Assembly (NCBI GenBank): GCA_949752745.1
Contig: OX457026.1
Location: 78,671,256 to 78,735,255 of the forward strand
Origin: Protula sp. h YS-2021
Lineage: Eukaryota; Annelida; Polychaeta; Sabellida; Serpulidae
Direction of reading: 5' to 3'
DNA: 64,000 nt
The notes under the pieces were generated by a model. That model made no database searches. It was not told the DNA's origin and saw only the letters and a program-made list of their open reading frames with translations. This document shows positions 9,155-16,850 of the stretch, in pieces. The translations under genes were made by a program, and so were the position numbers. Position 1 is the first letter of the stretch. Each line of letters starts with the position of its first letter.

Positions 9155-11564
9155 GGACACATAAAATTTGAAGAAGCTTAAAATGTTCATTATAAAGAGG
9201 GTCCAGATTTAAAAAGAAAATATATCGTTCGCTAATCGGAGGTGGCTTTCAGCAAATAGACGTTTTCACGGAGGAAGGTTTTGATGGAGTTATACTTTCA
9301 CGCTTGACTGTACACAGGGGAGACTGGCTGCTGAAGTTCCTGTACCGCACGGCTTCCGTACAGTACAGCATCGCCGGTCTGCAGGCCATCGAGTGGCGTG
9401 ACCGGCGCATGCAGAACATTGACCTCAGTGATCTCGTAAGTCATGCACATCTAATAACCCGTCTCACCCCGGGGCATCATTTCCTGTCGGTTGTGGGGGT
9501 GTGTCGTGTATGTGTGCACACCTGTTACTCCCATCATAGATTTGGTGAGGTCGCTTGAACTTTGTTGTTAAGGTCAAAGGTTAATCAATTAAGGTCCCTT
9601 GAAATGGAAATTTTCACTTTTCAAACGAAGGAGTTTGCTGCACGTAGAACGCTACTAAATTGTCAGCTATTAAGAAAAATATTAAAACTTTCGACTGTAA
9701 ATTGTCAATTTTTAAACGAAATACGAAACCTTGTCAGTATTATGCAAATTCAAAGATGAAATCTCTGGACTCAAAAAAAGTGAACACGTGTTTTGTTTAG
9801 CTTGCCGGCCACATGGATTATATGAACAAGCTGGACGACATTCTCGACATCATCGGCATCAAAACCAAGCCGAGGCCAGCCGAGAAACAGACGGCCGATA
9901 GCCTCAAGCTGTGGGTGGACGCCAATAGATCCAGGGCCAAGAGGCGGATCGTGGAGAGCCAGTCAGACGACACGGTTGTATCCAGGGTGGATAGGACCAA
10001 GAGCTTCATGACGAGTTGTAGCACTGATCCTAATCTGTCAAAAACGGCGAAGGCATTCCGAGAGGAACTCGATAAAGAATCGGTGATACAAAAATCAGAA
10101 GGCAGCGGAGGATCTGTGAGAAGGCTGTCCGGGTCTTGGGGTGTGGAATCTACGGACATCGACACAACATCGGTGGGTGGTAATACAGGATCTACGGACA
10201 TCGACACAACATCGGTGGAAGGTAATACAGGATCTACGGACATCGACACAACATCGGTGGGAGGTAATACAGGATCTGCGGGCATCAGCACAACATCGGT
10301 GGGAGGTAATACTGGATCTGCGGGCATCAGCACAACATCGGTGGAAGGTAATGCCGAACCTGCGGAGATTGGCACAACATCTGTGAAAAGTATCACACAA
10401 CCTGAGGACATAGGCGCAGCATCAGTGAAAAGTAACACTGAACAACCGGTTATCGGTACAACATCGGTGGAAGACACTACAGCGTCTACGGACATCGGCA
10501 CAACAGCGGTGAAAAATAACACGGAATCCACGGTTATCGACACAACATCGGTGGAAAGTAACACAGAATCTACGGTTATCGGCACAACATCGGAGGAAAG
10601 TAACTTAGAACCTACTGATATAGACCCAACATCGGTGGAAAGTAATACAATGTCGTTGATAAGCAATCCAGAATCTTCAAAAATTGATTCTGAGTCTACA
10701 ATACGTCAGCAAATTTCAGGGAAAGTCCGTTGTGAACCAGAAGATAGCAGTGATGAAGGCTCACACATATCGGTTGTAGCTAACGGAACTGAAAATAATT
10801 TCGCAACAGAGCATTCAAATTCAAATGGCGAACCAACATGCAAAAATCAAGATGCCGAATTTGCACAAGTTCCAGAGAGGATTCCTGAAACACAACGAGA
10901 GAACACGATGCCTGAAGTGGAAAAGCCTGTCTCGAAATTGGACATTAATCGAGAAGTATCGGTTCGCGATACGGAAAAAACCGACAATAAACCTGAAGAT
11001 ACGGAGAATGCGGACGAATCAACATGTCACGAAGCTATCAGTGACACTGTCCGAAGTCAGTCTGGGATTGTTCAGGGGAAAGACTCTGGTGTCGGAGTGG
11101 AGACCAGCCGAAAGCTACATCAGAACCATAGCCATTTACATGGAGGTGCAGGGATGGTGCCAGAGTGTGGTGCAGCTAGTCATGTGACCTGTGATTCACA
11201 GGTCGCTAGTCGCATGCCGTACGAGTCACAGATGCCTAGTCACGTGTCACGTGTCTCACAGAGCTCAGGTTACGTACCTAGTCACGCAGAGTTTGAGTCA
11301 CAGAAAAATAGTCACACGACGTCCGGACCTCACAATAGAGGTCACAAGCAATCGGATGCCAGGAATGCGTCACCGTTGCGTGACGTAGGTAATCCGAGCG
11401 TCACGGAGTGGACAACGGTAGATGCCGAACCGTCGGAAACACAAGTGGCGAAAATAGACGAAGTTACACCTTTGAGAAATGGTGACGTAGTAGAATGCGA
11501 TGACATCGATGCCGCGGTTATCGCGGCTGGCGTTGACGCAGCTCAAAGCGCGGTAGATAACTGA
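773..11564 (+). CDS. TMCO4: TMCO4-like DUF726 membrane protein, 3' part of gene (11 exons)
   Basis: Joined exons 773-845, 4552-4684, 5452-5549, 5984-6127, 6958-7077, 7273-7434, 7655-7791, 8011-8095, 8775-8892, 9318-9435 and 9801-11564 total 2952 nt, i.e. 983 residues plus TGA, with GT-AG borders and matching phases throughout. Seen: a basic stretch followed by Gly/Ala-rich hydrophobic segments (window residues about 85-150), then an alpha/beta-hydrolase-like region with the nucleophile elbow GFSLG (Ser at window residue about 300), the VLLGAPV strand, and an AGH motif (His about 400). These match vertebrate TMCO4, of the DUF726 family. Known: the family is predicted to be a membrane-associated hydrolase; its substrate is unknown. 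The Ser and His are intact, so activity is plausible (inference). The C-terminal tail of about 560 residues is far longer than in vertebrate TMCO4 (about 634 residues in total). The N-terminal exons lie upstream of base 1. Confidence 0.93.
2041..2500. repeat. Dispersed CCGTCCGTC-type repeat, two tandem copies
   Basis: It begins CGGGCGACTATAGTTTTCGG, then GTCCGTCCGTCTGTCG, followed by two copies (about 2105 and 2275) of a module with CACTCAAGCCTACATTTTT and later GATCGATATTGTAAATGAGCC and GGCCCAAGGACATTGGCCCA. The same module recurs at 57740-58650, so this is a dispersed family. Confidence 0.8.
4218..4320. repeat. Compound (CT)n-(CA)n-(CT)n microsatellite
   Basis: About 40 bp of CT, 24 bp of CA, then CT again, preceded by C-rich stretches from 4124. 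The ORFs across it are artefacts of the period. Confidence 0.97.
4552..4684 (+). CDS. TMCO4: TMCO4 exon b
   Basis: Acceptor CAATTTCAG ends at 4551 and donor GTGAGT starts at 4685. It encodes a helical segment with LIKFVSLLLQVDFDTIETYE and ends in phase 2 at ...HEIS(E). The exon lies after a 3.7-kb intron full of low-complexity sequence. Confidence 0.9.
5080..5230. repeat. Degenerate 21-bp tandem repeat
   Basis: About seven copies of a unit with CCTAAGTTATCCTGCGACT, within the TMCO4 intron between exons b and c. It is open in several frames because the unit is 21 bp. Confidence 0.85.
5452..5549 (+). CDS. TMCO4: TMCO4 exon c: charged stretch and start of first membrane segment
   Basis: Acceptor ATAAAG ends at 5451, with a weak purine-rich tract; donor GTAACG starts at 5550. 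It reads EEAEEKASKEKTRKIRKYAL and then IGVATVSGGALL, the conserved basic run before the Gly-rich membrane segment. Phase 2 in, phase 1 out. Confidence 0.88.
5984..6127 (+). CDS. TMCO4: TMCO4 exon d: Gly/Ala-rich membrane segments
   Basis: Acceptor GACACACAG ends at 5983. The exon encodes GLTGGLAAPLIAAGAGALIG followed by GAGAAALGSTAGIAVIGSLF and GVAGAGLGG, which closely match the hydrophobic core of vertebrate TMCO4. The natural donor is GTGAGT at 6128. Joining from this donor to 6958 gives GLGGYKMNKRVG, as in the family. The last 79 nt of the exon plus 12 nt of intron are the unit of the tandem array that follows. Confidence 0.93.
6128..6776 (+). repeat. Tandem array of exon-end plus splice donor (91-bp unit)
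   Basis: Immediately after exon d, its last 79 nt plus 12 nt of intron recur as six near-identical 91-bp units, followed by one diverged 103-bp unit (6674-6776). The donor GT recurs at 6128, 6219, 6310, 6401, 6492, 6583, 6674 and 6777; all are GTGAGT except GTGATT at 6310. The first intronic codons read in frame are GT-GAG-TGA, so use of any distal donor truncates the protein just after GLGGE. The diverged copy keeps an extra 12-nt segment resembling the ALIGG part of the exon, suggesting an older 103-bp duplication from which the 91-bp form later amplified. Confidence 0.95.
6958..7077 (+). CDS. TMCO4: TMCO4 exon e
   Basis: Acceptor TTTTTGCAG ends at 6957 and donor GTCAGT starts at 7078. It encodes YKMNKRVGDVQEFAFEPLSE then LQVTIAVSGWITDDCP, the conserved start of the alpha/beta-hydrolase-like region. 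Phase 1 in and out. Confidence 0.94.
7273..7434 (+). CDS. TMCO4: TMCO4 exon f
   Basis: Acceptor TTTTGGCAG ends at 7272 and donor GTGGGC starts at 7435. It reads PWRGLANSKEQYALRYESKY and ends TSEALKYTVLS, one of the best-conserved blocks of the family. Phase 1 in and out. Confidence 0.94.
7655..7791 (+). CDS. TMCO4: TMCO4 exon g
   Basis: Acceptor TTGCGTAG ends at 7654 and donor GTAGGT starts at 7792. It encodes GLMAAIAWPAAVLGAASVID and then NPWSVMTQRSMTAGRQLGEV, ending LLSRQQ in phase 0. Matches the conserved VIDNPW block. Confidence 0.94.
8011..8095 (+). CDS. TMCO4: TMCO4 exon h with nucleophile elbow
   Basis: Acceptor GCTTTTTCAG ends at 8010 and donor GTATGA starts at 8096. It reads GRRPVTLIGFSLGARVIFYC then LQEMAKRK. 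GFSLG is a G-x-S-x-G nucleophile elbow, with the Ser codon at 8041-8043. Phase 0 in, phase 1 out. Confidence 0.95.
8623..8713. repeat. (TAAA)n/(TAA)n microsatellite
   Basis: Imperfect run of TAAA then TAA units ending 62 bp before TMCO4 exon i. Confidence 0.95.
8775..8892 (+). CDS. TMCO4: TMCO4 exon i
   Basis: Acceptor GTTGCAG ends at 8774 and donor GTCAGT starts at 8893. It encodes CEGIVEDVVLLGAPVPASDA and then VLRRVVAGKIVNGYC(R), the conserved strand and loop after the nucleophile. Phase 1 in, phase 2 out. It is preceded by a long TAA/TAAA microsatellite. Confidence 0.94.
9128..9154. repeat. Poly-T tract (27 bp)
   Basis: Uninterrupted T run in the TMCO4 intron before exon j. Confidence 0.97.
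9318..9435 (+). CDS. TMCO4: TMCO4 exon j
   Basis: Acceptor TGTACACAG ends at 9317 and donor GTAAGT starts at 9436. It encodes GDWLLKFLYRTASVQYSIAG and then LQAIEWRDRRMQNIDLSDL. Phase 2 in, phase 0 out. Confidence 0.94.
9801..11564 (+). CDS. TMCO4: TMCO4 terminal exon with long repetitive tail
   Basis: Acceptor TTTTGTTTAG ends at 9800. The exon opens LAGHMDYMNKLDDILDIIGI, and the His (9810-9812) aligns with the conserved SGH of vertebrate TMCO4. The conserved domain ends by about 9900. The remaining roughly 550 residues are hydrophilic: a Ser-rich linker, twelve 14-residue Thr/Ser-rich repeats (10149-10652), an acidic Asn/Glu-rich stretch, a His/Ser-rich block with SH/SQ spacing (about 11170-11330), and an Ala/Asp-rich end. 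The stop is TGA at 11562-11564. The ATG at 9813 is internal, not the start. Confidence 0.92.
   Translation, partial: LAGHMDYMNKLDDILDIIGIKTKPRPAEKQTADSLKLWVDANRSRAKRRIVESQSDDTVVSRVDRTKSFMTSCSTDPNLSKTAKAFREELDKESVIQKSEGSGGSVRRLSGSWGVESTDIDTTSVGGNTGSTDIDTTSVEGNTGSTDIDTTSVGGNTGSAGISTTSVGGNTGSAGISTTSVEGNAEPAEIGTTSVKSITQPEDIGAASVKSNTEQPVIGTTSVEDTTASTDIGTTAVKNNTESTVIDTTSVESNTESTVIGTTSEESNLEPTDIDPTSVESNTMSLISNPESSKIDSESTIRQQISGKVRCEPEDSSDEGSHISVVANGTENNFATEHSNSNGEPTCKNQDAEFAQVPERIPETQRENTMPEVEKPVSKLDINREVSVRDTEKTDNKPEDTENADESTCHEAISDTVRSQSGIVQGKDSGVGVETSRKLHQNHSHLHGGAGMVPECGAASHVTCDSQVASRMPYESQMPSHVSRVSQSSGYVPSHAEFESQKNSHTTSGPHNRGHKQSDARNASPLRDVGNPSVTEWTTVDAEPSETQVAKIDEVTPLRNGDVVECDDIDAAVIAAGVDAAQSAVDN
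10149..10652 (+). repeat. 12 coding repeats of 42 bp (14 residues) in TMCO4 tail
   Basis: Copies start every 42 bp at 10149, 10191, 10233 and so on to 10611 without any indel. The consensus peptide is STDIDTTSVGGNTG. The first three to five copies are nearly identical, while later copies diverge (TVIDTTSVESNTE type). The perfect 42-bp period keeps the frame open and suggests selection against frame change. Confidence 0.95.
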
Positions 11565-12490
11565 TGCAACATTACACAACATTACGGTATGAATAGTAGA
11601 TATATACGAGTAGAAGTTATTTCGACACAGATTGATTTTACCTTCTTGTAATCATTTCACTGAATCGCTAATTTTATGTAACAAACAAGTGCCCATCAGA
11701 TATATCTGACCTGTAACTGAACGAAAGGTATTGTGAAAAGCAAGCTGCAGACATTTCGCGTATGTTTCAATTTTCCACAAGGGAAAAAAAGACGGTCACA
11801 TTCCATATATCAACTAAATTCCTTTCGTAAGCGCATTGTGACAAAGTTTAGTATTTCAGCGTTCCATAAAGCGCGTAGATATTCTAAGATATGTGTTATT
11901 AGAGATATAATTAAACTACATATATATTTCGAACTGTTATGCTAGCATATCATGTGTAGCAGAACTAGTCAAGGGTTATGGCTGCTGTAGTCAAGGGTTA
12001 GGGTTGCTGTAGTCAAGGGTTATGGTTCCTGTAGTCAAGGCTATGGCTGTTGTAGTCAAAGGCCATGGTTTGTGTAGTCCTTTTCAATACACCAGTTATT
12101 ATCCCAGTTAACCGAGTGTAAGTTAGTAATTAACTAGAGGTGAAGTGATGTTTCTTTTCATCGAGTTAACAGTTATGCGTAATGATAAAATTACGTCAAA
12201 AAGTATTTGCCATATTGAGTATATGCCTTCACACTTTGTGATGTTAAATGTTTTCACACTGTTATTATTCCAGATTATATGAATTGATACTCTAGTGGGG
12301 AGAGGCTGAGTGCCTTTGGCGACATAGTAAACAAACGTCGTCATCTATGATATTATTTATTGATTCCTTTATATGATCTACAGTTTGGTTGGTTGATCAA
12401 CCTTTTGGTTGATTGACCTACTTTTTGGTTGATTGACCTACTTTGTAGTTGATTGACCTACTTTTTGGGGATGGTCGCCCGGGTAACGAC
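11565..12490 (+). other. TMCO4 3' UTR region with two short tandem repeats
   Basis: No ORF of note. It contains about five degenerate copies of a roughly 23-bp unit with TGTAGTCAAGGGTTATGG (11967-12080) and about four copies of a roughly 23-bp unit with TTGGTTGATTGACCTAC (12380-12465). It probably includes the 3' UTR. Confidence 0.5.
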
Positions 12491-12511
12491 TAAGCTTTGT
12501 GACTATTTTAA

Positions 12512-12715
12512 AATAAATAATATAGGGTGTGGGGATCAGTGTGTGTATGTGTGTCGGACAACCTAGTGTATACAGTAAGTGGCCTGGGGAGTGGCAATAT
12601 TCCCTGGGAATATTTCCCTGGGAAAATAAAGACCTGAGTCTTGTAAAGCCGTGAAAGCATTTGTAAACTCTCTCAGGAATTCTGTCGCGAGGAGAAGCGG
12701 TGAAACCTTAATAAA
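12512..12715 (+). terminator. Candidate TMCO4 poly(A) signals
   Basis: AATAAA occurs at 12512-12517, 12625-12630 and 12710-12715, about 0.95-1.15 kb after the TMCO4 stop. Any of them could end a 3' UTR that runs through 11565-12500. No transcript evidence is available. Confidence 0.35.
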
Positions 12716-12779
12716 AACAACATAAAGCAGGATAGTGGTTGATGGTGAGCTGTATACGCGTGGGACGCAGGGATGTTTA

Positions 12780-13470
12780 TGTATTAGATTATAGGTTGTA
12801 GAGCTATTATCGATGGTGAAGGGTTGGCTTGTAGAAAAACAGGGTCAGGTGCCGTATCTTACCATCAGTAGTATAGGTAGGGTGATATCACTTCGCAATC
12901 ACCCCCCCCCCCCCCCAACTACCCCGCCAAGTAAATTAGGACTTTTTAGAGGTTTTGGTCGGCTCCTGTTAAGTCATGAATAGGGAAATTGTCAATGCAG
13001 TTATTTGAGATACAATTGATAAAATCAGAGCTTGGGGACATACTAAGAACAGTGTATTTCAGTAGCAGAGTAGATGAAAAGGTGACAAGTAACTGTTTCG
13101 TTTTCGGGGGTTTTCGTTACTTACCCCGCAGAAGCCAATTCTTATGCGAGTTAACATTTATTATATTGTTTTGAAAGACTAAAGTAATGCACGGAGGAGG
13201 GGGTCTTAGCTTTATGGATGGTCCCTAATGTATTTGTTTGTTTAATGATCGTTTTGCCATTTAGTTATCGTTTTGCCATTTATTTAAGATTTAACAGTTA
13301 TTTCAAAACCCATGATGGGTTTAGTCATGGGTTAGTCAAATCTGCAGAGAGACTTGTGGCAGAAATATAATAAGTTACTAAATATTTACAATTGTTTATA
13401 TTTTTGTATATGTATATTTTGTTTGTTGGAAACCATTTTGGCTTCTATTATTGTGAGCAGATATGTCATG
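12780..13470. other. Intergenic, nothing recognised
   Basis: AT-rich sequence with a poly-C run at 12901-12916. No convincing ORF or signal. Confidence 0.5.
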
Positions 13471-13472
13471 CC

Positions 13473-14630
13473 TTCGTGTAAGAGGTAGGGTGGGGGTACG
13501 GGTAGCAGGTGGTACATACCGTACATATGGTGCATACAATGAACTCTCCAGGCGAAGTCATTATGTCATGCCTTCACGTAAGAGGTAGGGTGGGGGTACG
13601 GGTAGCAGGTGGTACATACCGTACATATGGTGCGTACAATGAACTCTCCGGGCGAAGTCATTATGTCATGCCTTCACGTAAGAGGTAGGGTGGGGGTACG
13701 GGTAGCAGGTGGTACATACCGTACATATGGTGCGTACAATGAACTCTCCGGGCGAAGTCATTATGTCATGCCTTGATGGAAGAGGTAGGGTGGGGGTACG
13801 GGTAGCAGGTGGTACATACCGTACATATGGTGCGTACAATGAACTCTCCGGGCGAAGTCATTATGTCATGCCTTCACGTAAGAGGTAGGGTGGGGGTACG
13901 GGTAGCAGGTGGTACATACCGTACATATGGTGCGTACAATGAACTCTCCGGGCGAAGTCATTATGTCATGCCTTGATGGAAGAGGTAGGGTGGGGGTACG
14001 GGTAGCTGGTTGTACATACCGTACATATGGTGCATACAGTGAACTCTCCGGGCGAAGTCATGCCTTTATGCTAGAGGTAGGGTGGGGTCCGGGTAGCAGG
14101 TGGTACATACCGTACATATGGTGCGTACAATGAACTCTCCGGGCGAAGTCATTATGTCATGCCTTGATGGAAGAGGTAGGGTGGGGGTACGGGTAGCTGG
14201 TTGTACATACCGTACATATGGTGCATACAGTGAACTCTCCGGGCGAAGTCATGCCTTTATGCTAGAGGTAGGGTGGGGTCCGGGTAGCAGGTGGTACATA
14301 CCGTACATATGGTGCGTACAATGAACTCTCCGGGCGAAGTCATTATGTCATGCCTTGATGGAAGAGGTAGGGTGGGGGTACGGGTAGCTGGTTGTACATA
14401 CCGTACATATGGTGCATACAGTGAACTCTCCGGGCGAAGTCATGCCTTTATGCTAGAGGTAGGGTGGGGTCCGGGTAGCAGGTGTACGTACCGTACATAT
14501 GGTGCGTACAGTGAACTCTCCGGGCGAAGTCATGCCTTCATGTAAGAGGTAGGGTGGGGTATGGGTAGCTGGTTGTACATACCGTACATATGGTGCGTAC
14601 AATGAAGTCTCCGGGCGAAGTCGTTGAGTT
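13473..14630. repeat. 100/92-bp satellite with 191-bp higher-order repeat
   Basis: The marker AGAGGTAGGG recurs at 13481, 13581, 13681, 13781, 13881, 13981, 14073, 14172, 14264, 14363, 14455 and 14545. The first units are 100 bp. From 13981 on, 99- and 92-bp units alternate, giving a 191-bp dimer repeated with near identity at least twice. Each unit holds the near-palindrome TACCGTACATATGGTGCGTA. Confidence 0.95.
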
Positions 14631-14952
14631 AGTGGCTAATTTCACAAGACCTTCATATAGCGGTAACGTTTCTCCATTTCAGAAATATAAAAAAACGACT
14701 GCGTTCCAGGCCCACCTGCTTTATTCTTATACATAACAGATGTCTTAGAGGTCAGCTGTTAATAACAACGGTGTTGAAGTCTGTTGGTGCCGGGATTTCC
14801 GTAACCTCGTGAGCAGGATGTCTATGGGCATTATGCAGGGTTTTCCATATTAGTATTGTACGAAATTTGCATTGATCATATTACCACCTTTACACCTGAG
14901 TTGTATGTGCAATATAATTATTTATTAACAACATTGTATTATTTGAATAAGA

Positions 14953-15389
14953 ATTCTAAAGCAAATAAGAAACCAGATATTTTCTAGTAGGCTATTCCGG
15001 AATAGACTACCGATAATTCAGATGTCACAGAAATCGATTTTTTTTTCATTATTTCATCATTTTTTGTTGCAGACTATATAAACAACTTGTTTTCTTCCCT
15101 TACAAATAGAAAAATATATAAAAAAAATGAAAATACAATTAATTTTTTTTTTAAATTAAATTTCAATAGGTTATTCAGTGCTGAACTATCGGCATTTTAA
15201 TAAACAGCCCAATGTAAATTCAGTTTTTCAATATTTTTTATTTTCCTTTCGCGAGCAGATAAGAATTTACATTGTTCAAGTTATTTTCACCCTTTGGTAT
15301 AAAAAAATGAAGCATTATTGATTTCTGTGAATTTGAATTATCGTTAGTCTATTCCAGAAGAGCCTACCAAAAAATATCTGGTTTCTTAA
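14953..15389. mobile_element. Palindromic MITE, copy 1
   Basis: The left end has AAGCAAATAAGAAACCAGAT and GGCTATTCCGGAATAGACTA. The right end has the imperfect reverse complement (TAGTCTATTCCAGAAGAGCC, ATATCTGGTTTCTTA), so terminal inverted repeats of about 80 bp enclose an AT-rich core. A second copy lies at 30228-30662 in the opposite orientation. Confidence 0.85.
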
Positions 15390-15394
15390 TTTTT

Positions 15395-16845
15395 ATTTGG
15401 ACACTCACCTCACATTAGTGAGTAGCTGCATATAGTAAACATTTGACTCGGTTCGAAAGGTGTTTATTATAAGAGGTTTTGAAGTGACAGACAAGGCAGA
15501 ACTTGCCACCAGATGTCGCATGCTGTGGCCGACGATGCATATTGGATCGATTGCTTACATTTTGTACTATCCATGGAAAAACTGGAGACATGTATATCAG
15601 ATAAAACTGAAATGGGTATCTGTTTAAATTTAGCCATATACTTTCAGTTTGAAGTTTCAGTATGATTACCTGTAAAAACTCGCAAGTGCTTATCTTGACT
15701 GCGATTGTTGTCGAAGTTTTTACTGTATGTGGGCATTGTTGGAGTTGCCCTCTACACTTACTGTTTGGTAGAACATTGAATTTTAGCTTCAGCAAAACCC
15801 GGAAACCGACAAATATAAAAGCGTATTGGCGGCTGTTTATGATTCAGGCTGTTGTATAAACATCCACGGCAGTGGTACTTCTTGTGATCCGTGAGCTGTG
15901 GTCAAAACTCTGCGATAGCTATGTCAATCCTAGTTTTCCGTGACTGTTTGAGTGTTTGGTTCTAGAATGTGCTAGGATAAATGTCCCTGGACGTTTTTTG
16001 TTTTGGTTATTTTGTGGCTGTCAGAGCCAATGCCATAGTTTCTTATCTTTGCGATGCCATATTAAGGCAAGTTGGTTGTGAAAACGATGCGGGTGACGTA
16101 ATACTTCCCAGTTCACACCGATTCCTGTCCCGGATATATTTTGCCCTGCTGCTGAATCGTTTATATGAAGGTTGGACAATGCCTTCCATCTGTCGCTTCT
16201 TAGAGGCAATCTTCACCTTCTTTCGTTGTGAAAATGTGTGCCAGCCAAGTGTCCGAATAGGCGTTCACCTGTGATATCCCCCCTCCCCCGACCAAAGGAA
16301 AAGTTGCATTGAGAACGGAGTAGTTTAGACGAAATTATACCACCCCCACTCTCCCCCCCCCCCCCCGGCGTTCTAGCGGCTTTCGAACGCGCCAACTTAC
16401 GGCAATTTTGTTTAAATAATGAGACGCTTAATGCTTTGGTAAGCCCTCTAGCCTCATACGTGTAGTTTTCAATAGTCGAGCTGTGAAGCACTTAATTTGT
16501 ATATCAATTTGCACTGATATAAAATTGTTTATTTGTTTGTTTTTGTTTTGTTTTGTTTTTTTTTTCTTTGTTTGTTATTTTTGTTTTAGTACTTCAGTAA
16601 ACCTGTTTGTCGAATGTCTGCTTCGTTTCATAAATTGTTTTGGGAACTATTTCTCTGTATCAAGTCCCGGTTATGTTGATCTCTGTTGATGAGGATGTTG
16701 GTGTTTACTGGCACACTGCGGCCATTGCTGTCACTCACTCCTATGTACTTGTCTTCAGCGTAAAAAAATAGAGTATGAAATAAAGTTTTACGAGACAACA
16801 AAACAGCGACTTTTTTTTTCATTTGTGGAAAGCAAAACTTTTGCC
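15395..16845. other. Intergenic, no gene recognised
   Basis: Open frames such as 15981-16274 (+) lack recognisable domains and splice context. Poly-C at about 16352-16366 and T-rich tracts at 16540-16590. Nothing supported. Confidence 0.5.
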
Positions 16846-16850
16846 ATTGT

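Noticed and set aside
9818..10666. 282-codon minus-strand ORF opposite the TMCO4 tail
   Set aside because: Antisense of the 42-bp coding repeat; no independent support.
9813..11564. 583-codon frame as a separate intronless gene
   Set aside because: The frame continues upstream to acceptor TTTTGTTTAG at 9800, and LAGHMDY matches the conserved TMCO4 sequence, so it is the last exon.
13909..14545. ORFs repeated every 191 bp
   Set aside because: Artefacts of the satellite dimer; frames are closed in neighbouring units.
15981..16274. 97-codon + strand ORF
   Set aside because: No domain, no splice signals matching a neighbour, and ordinary base composition.
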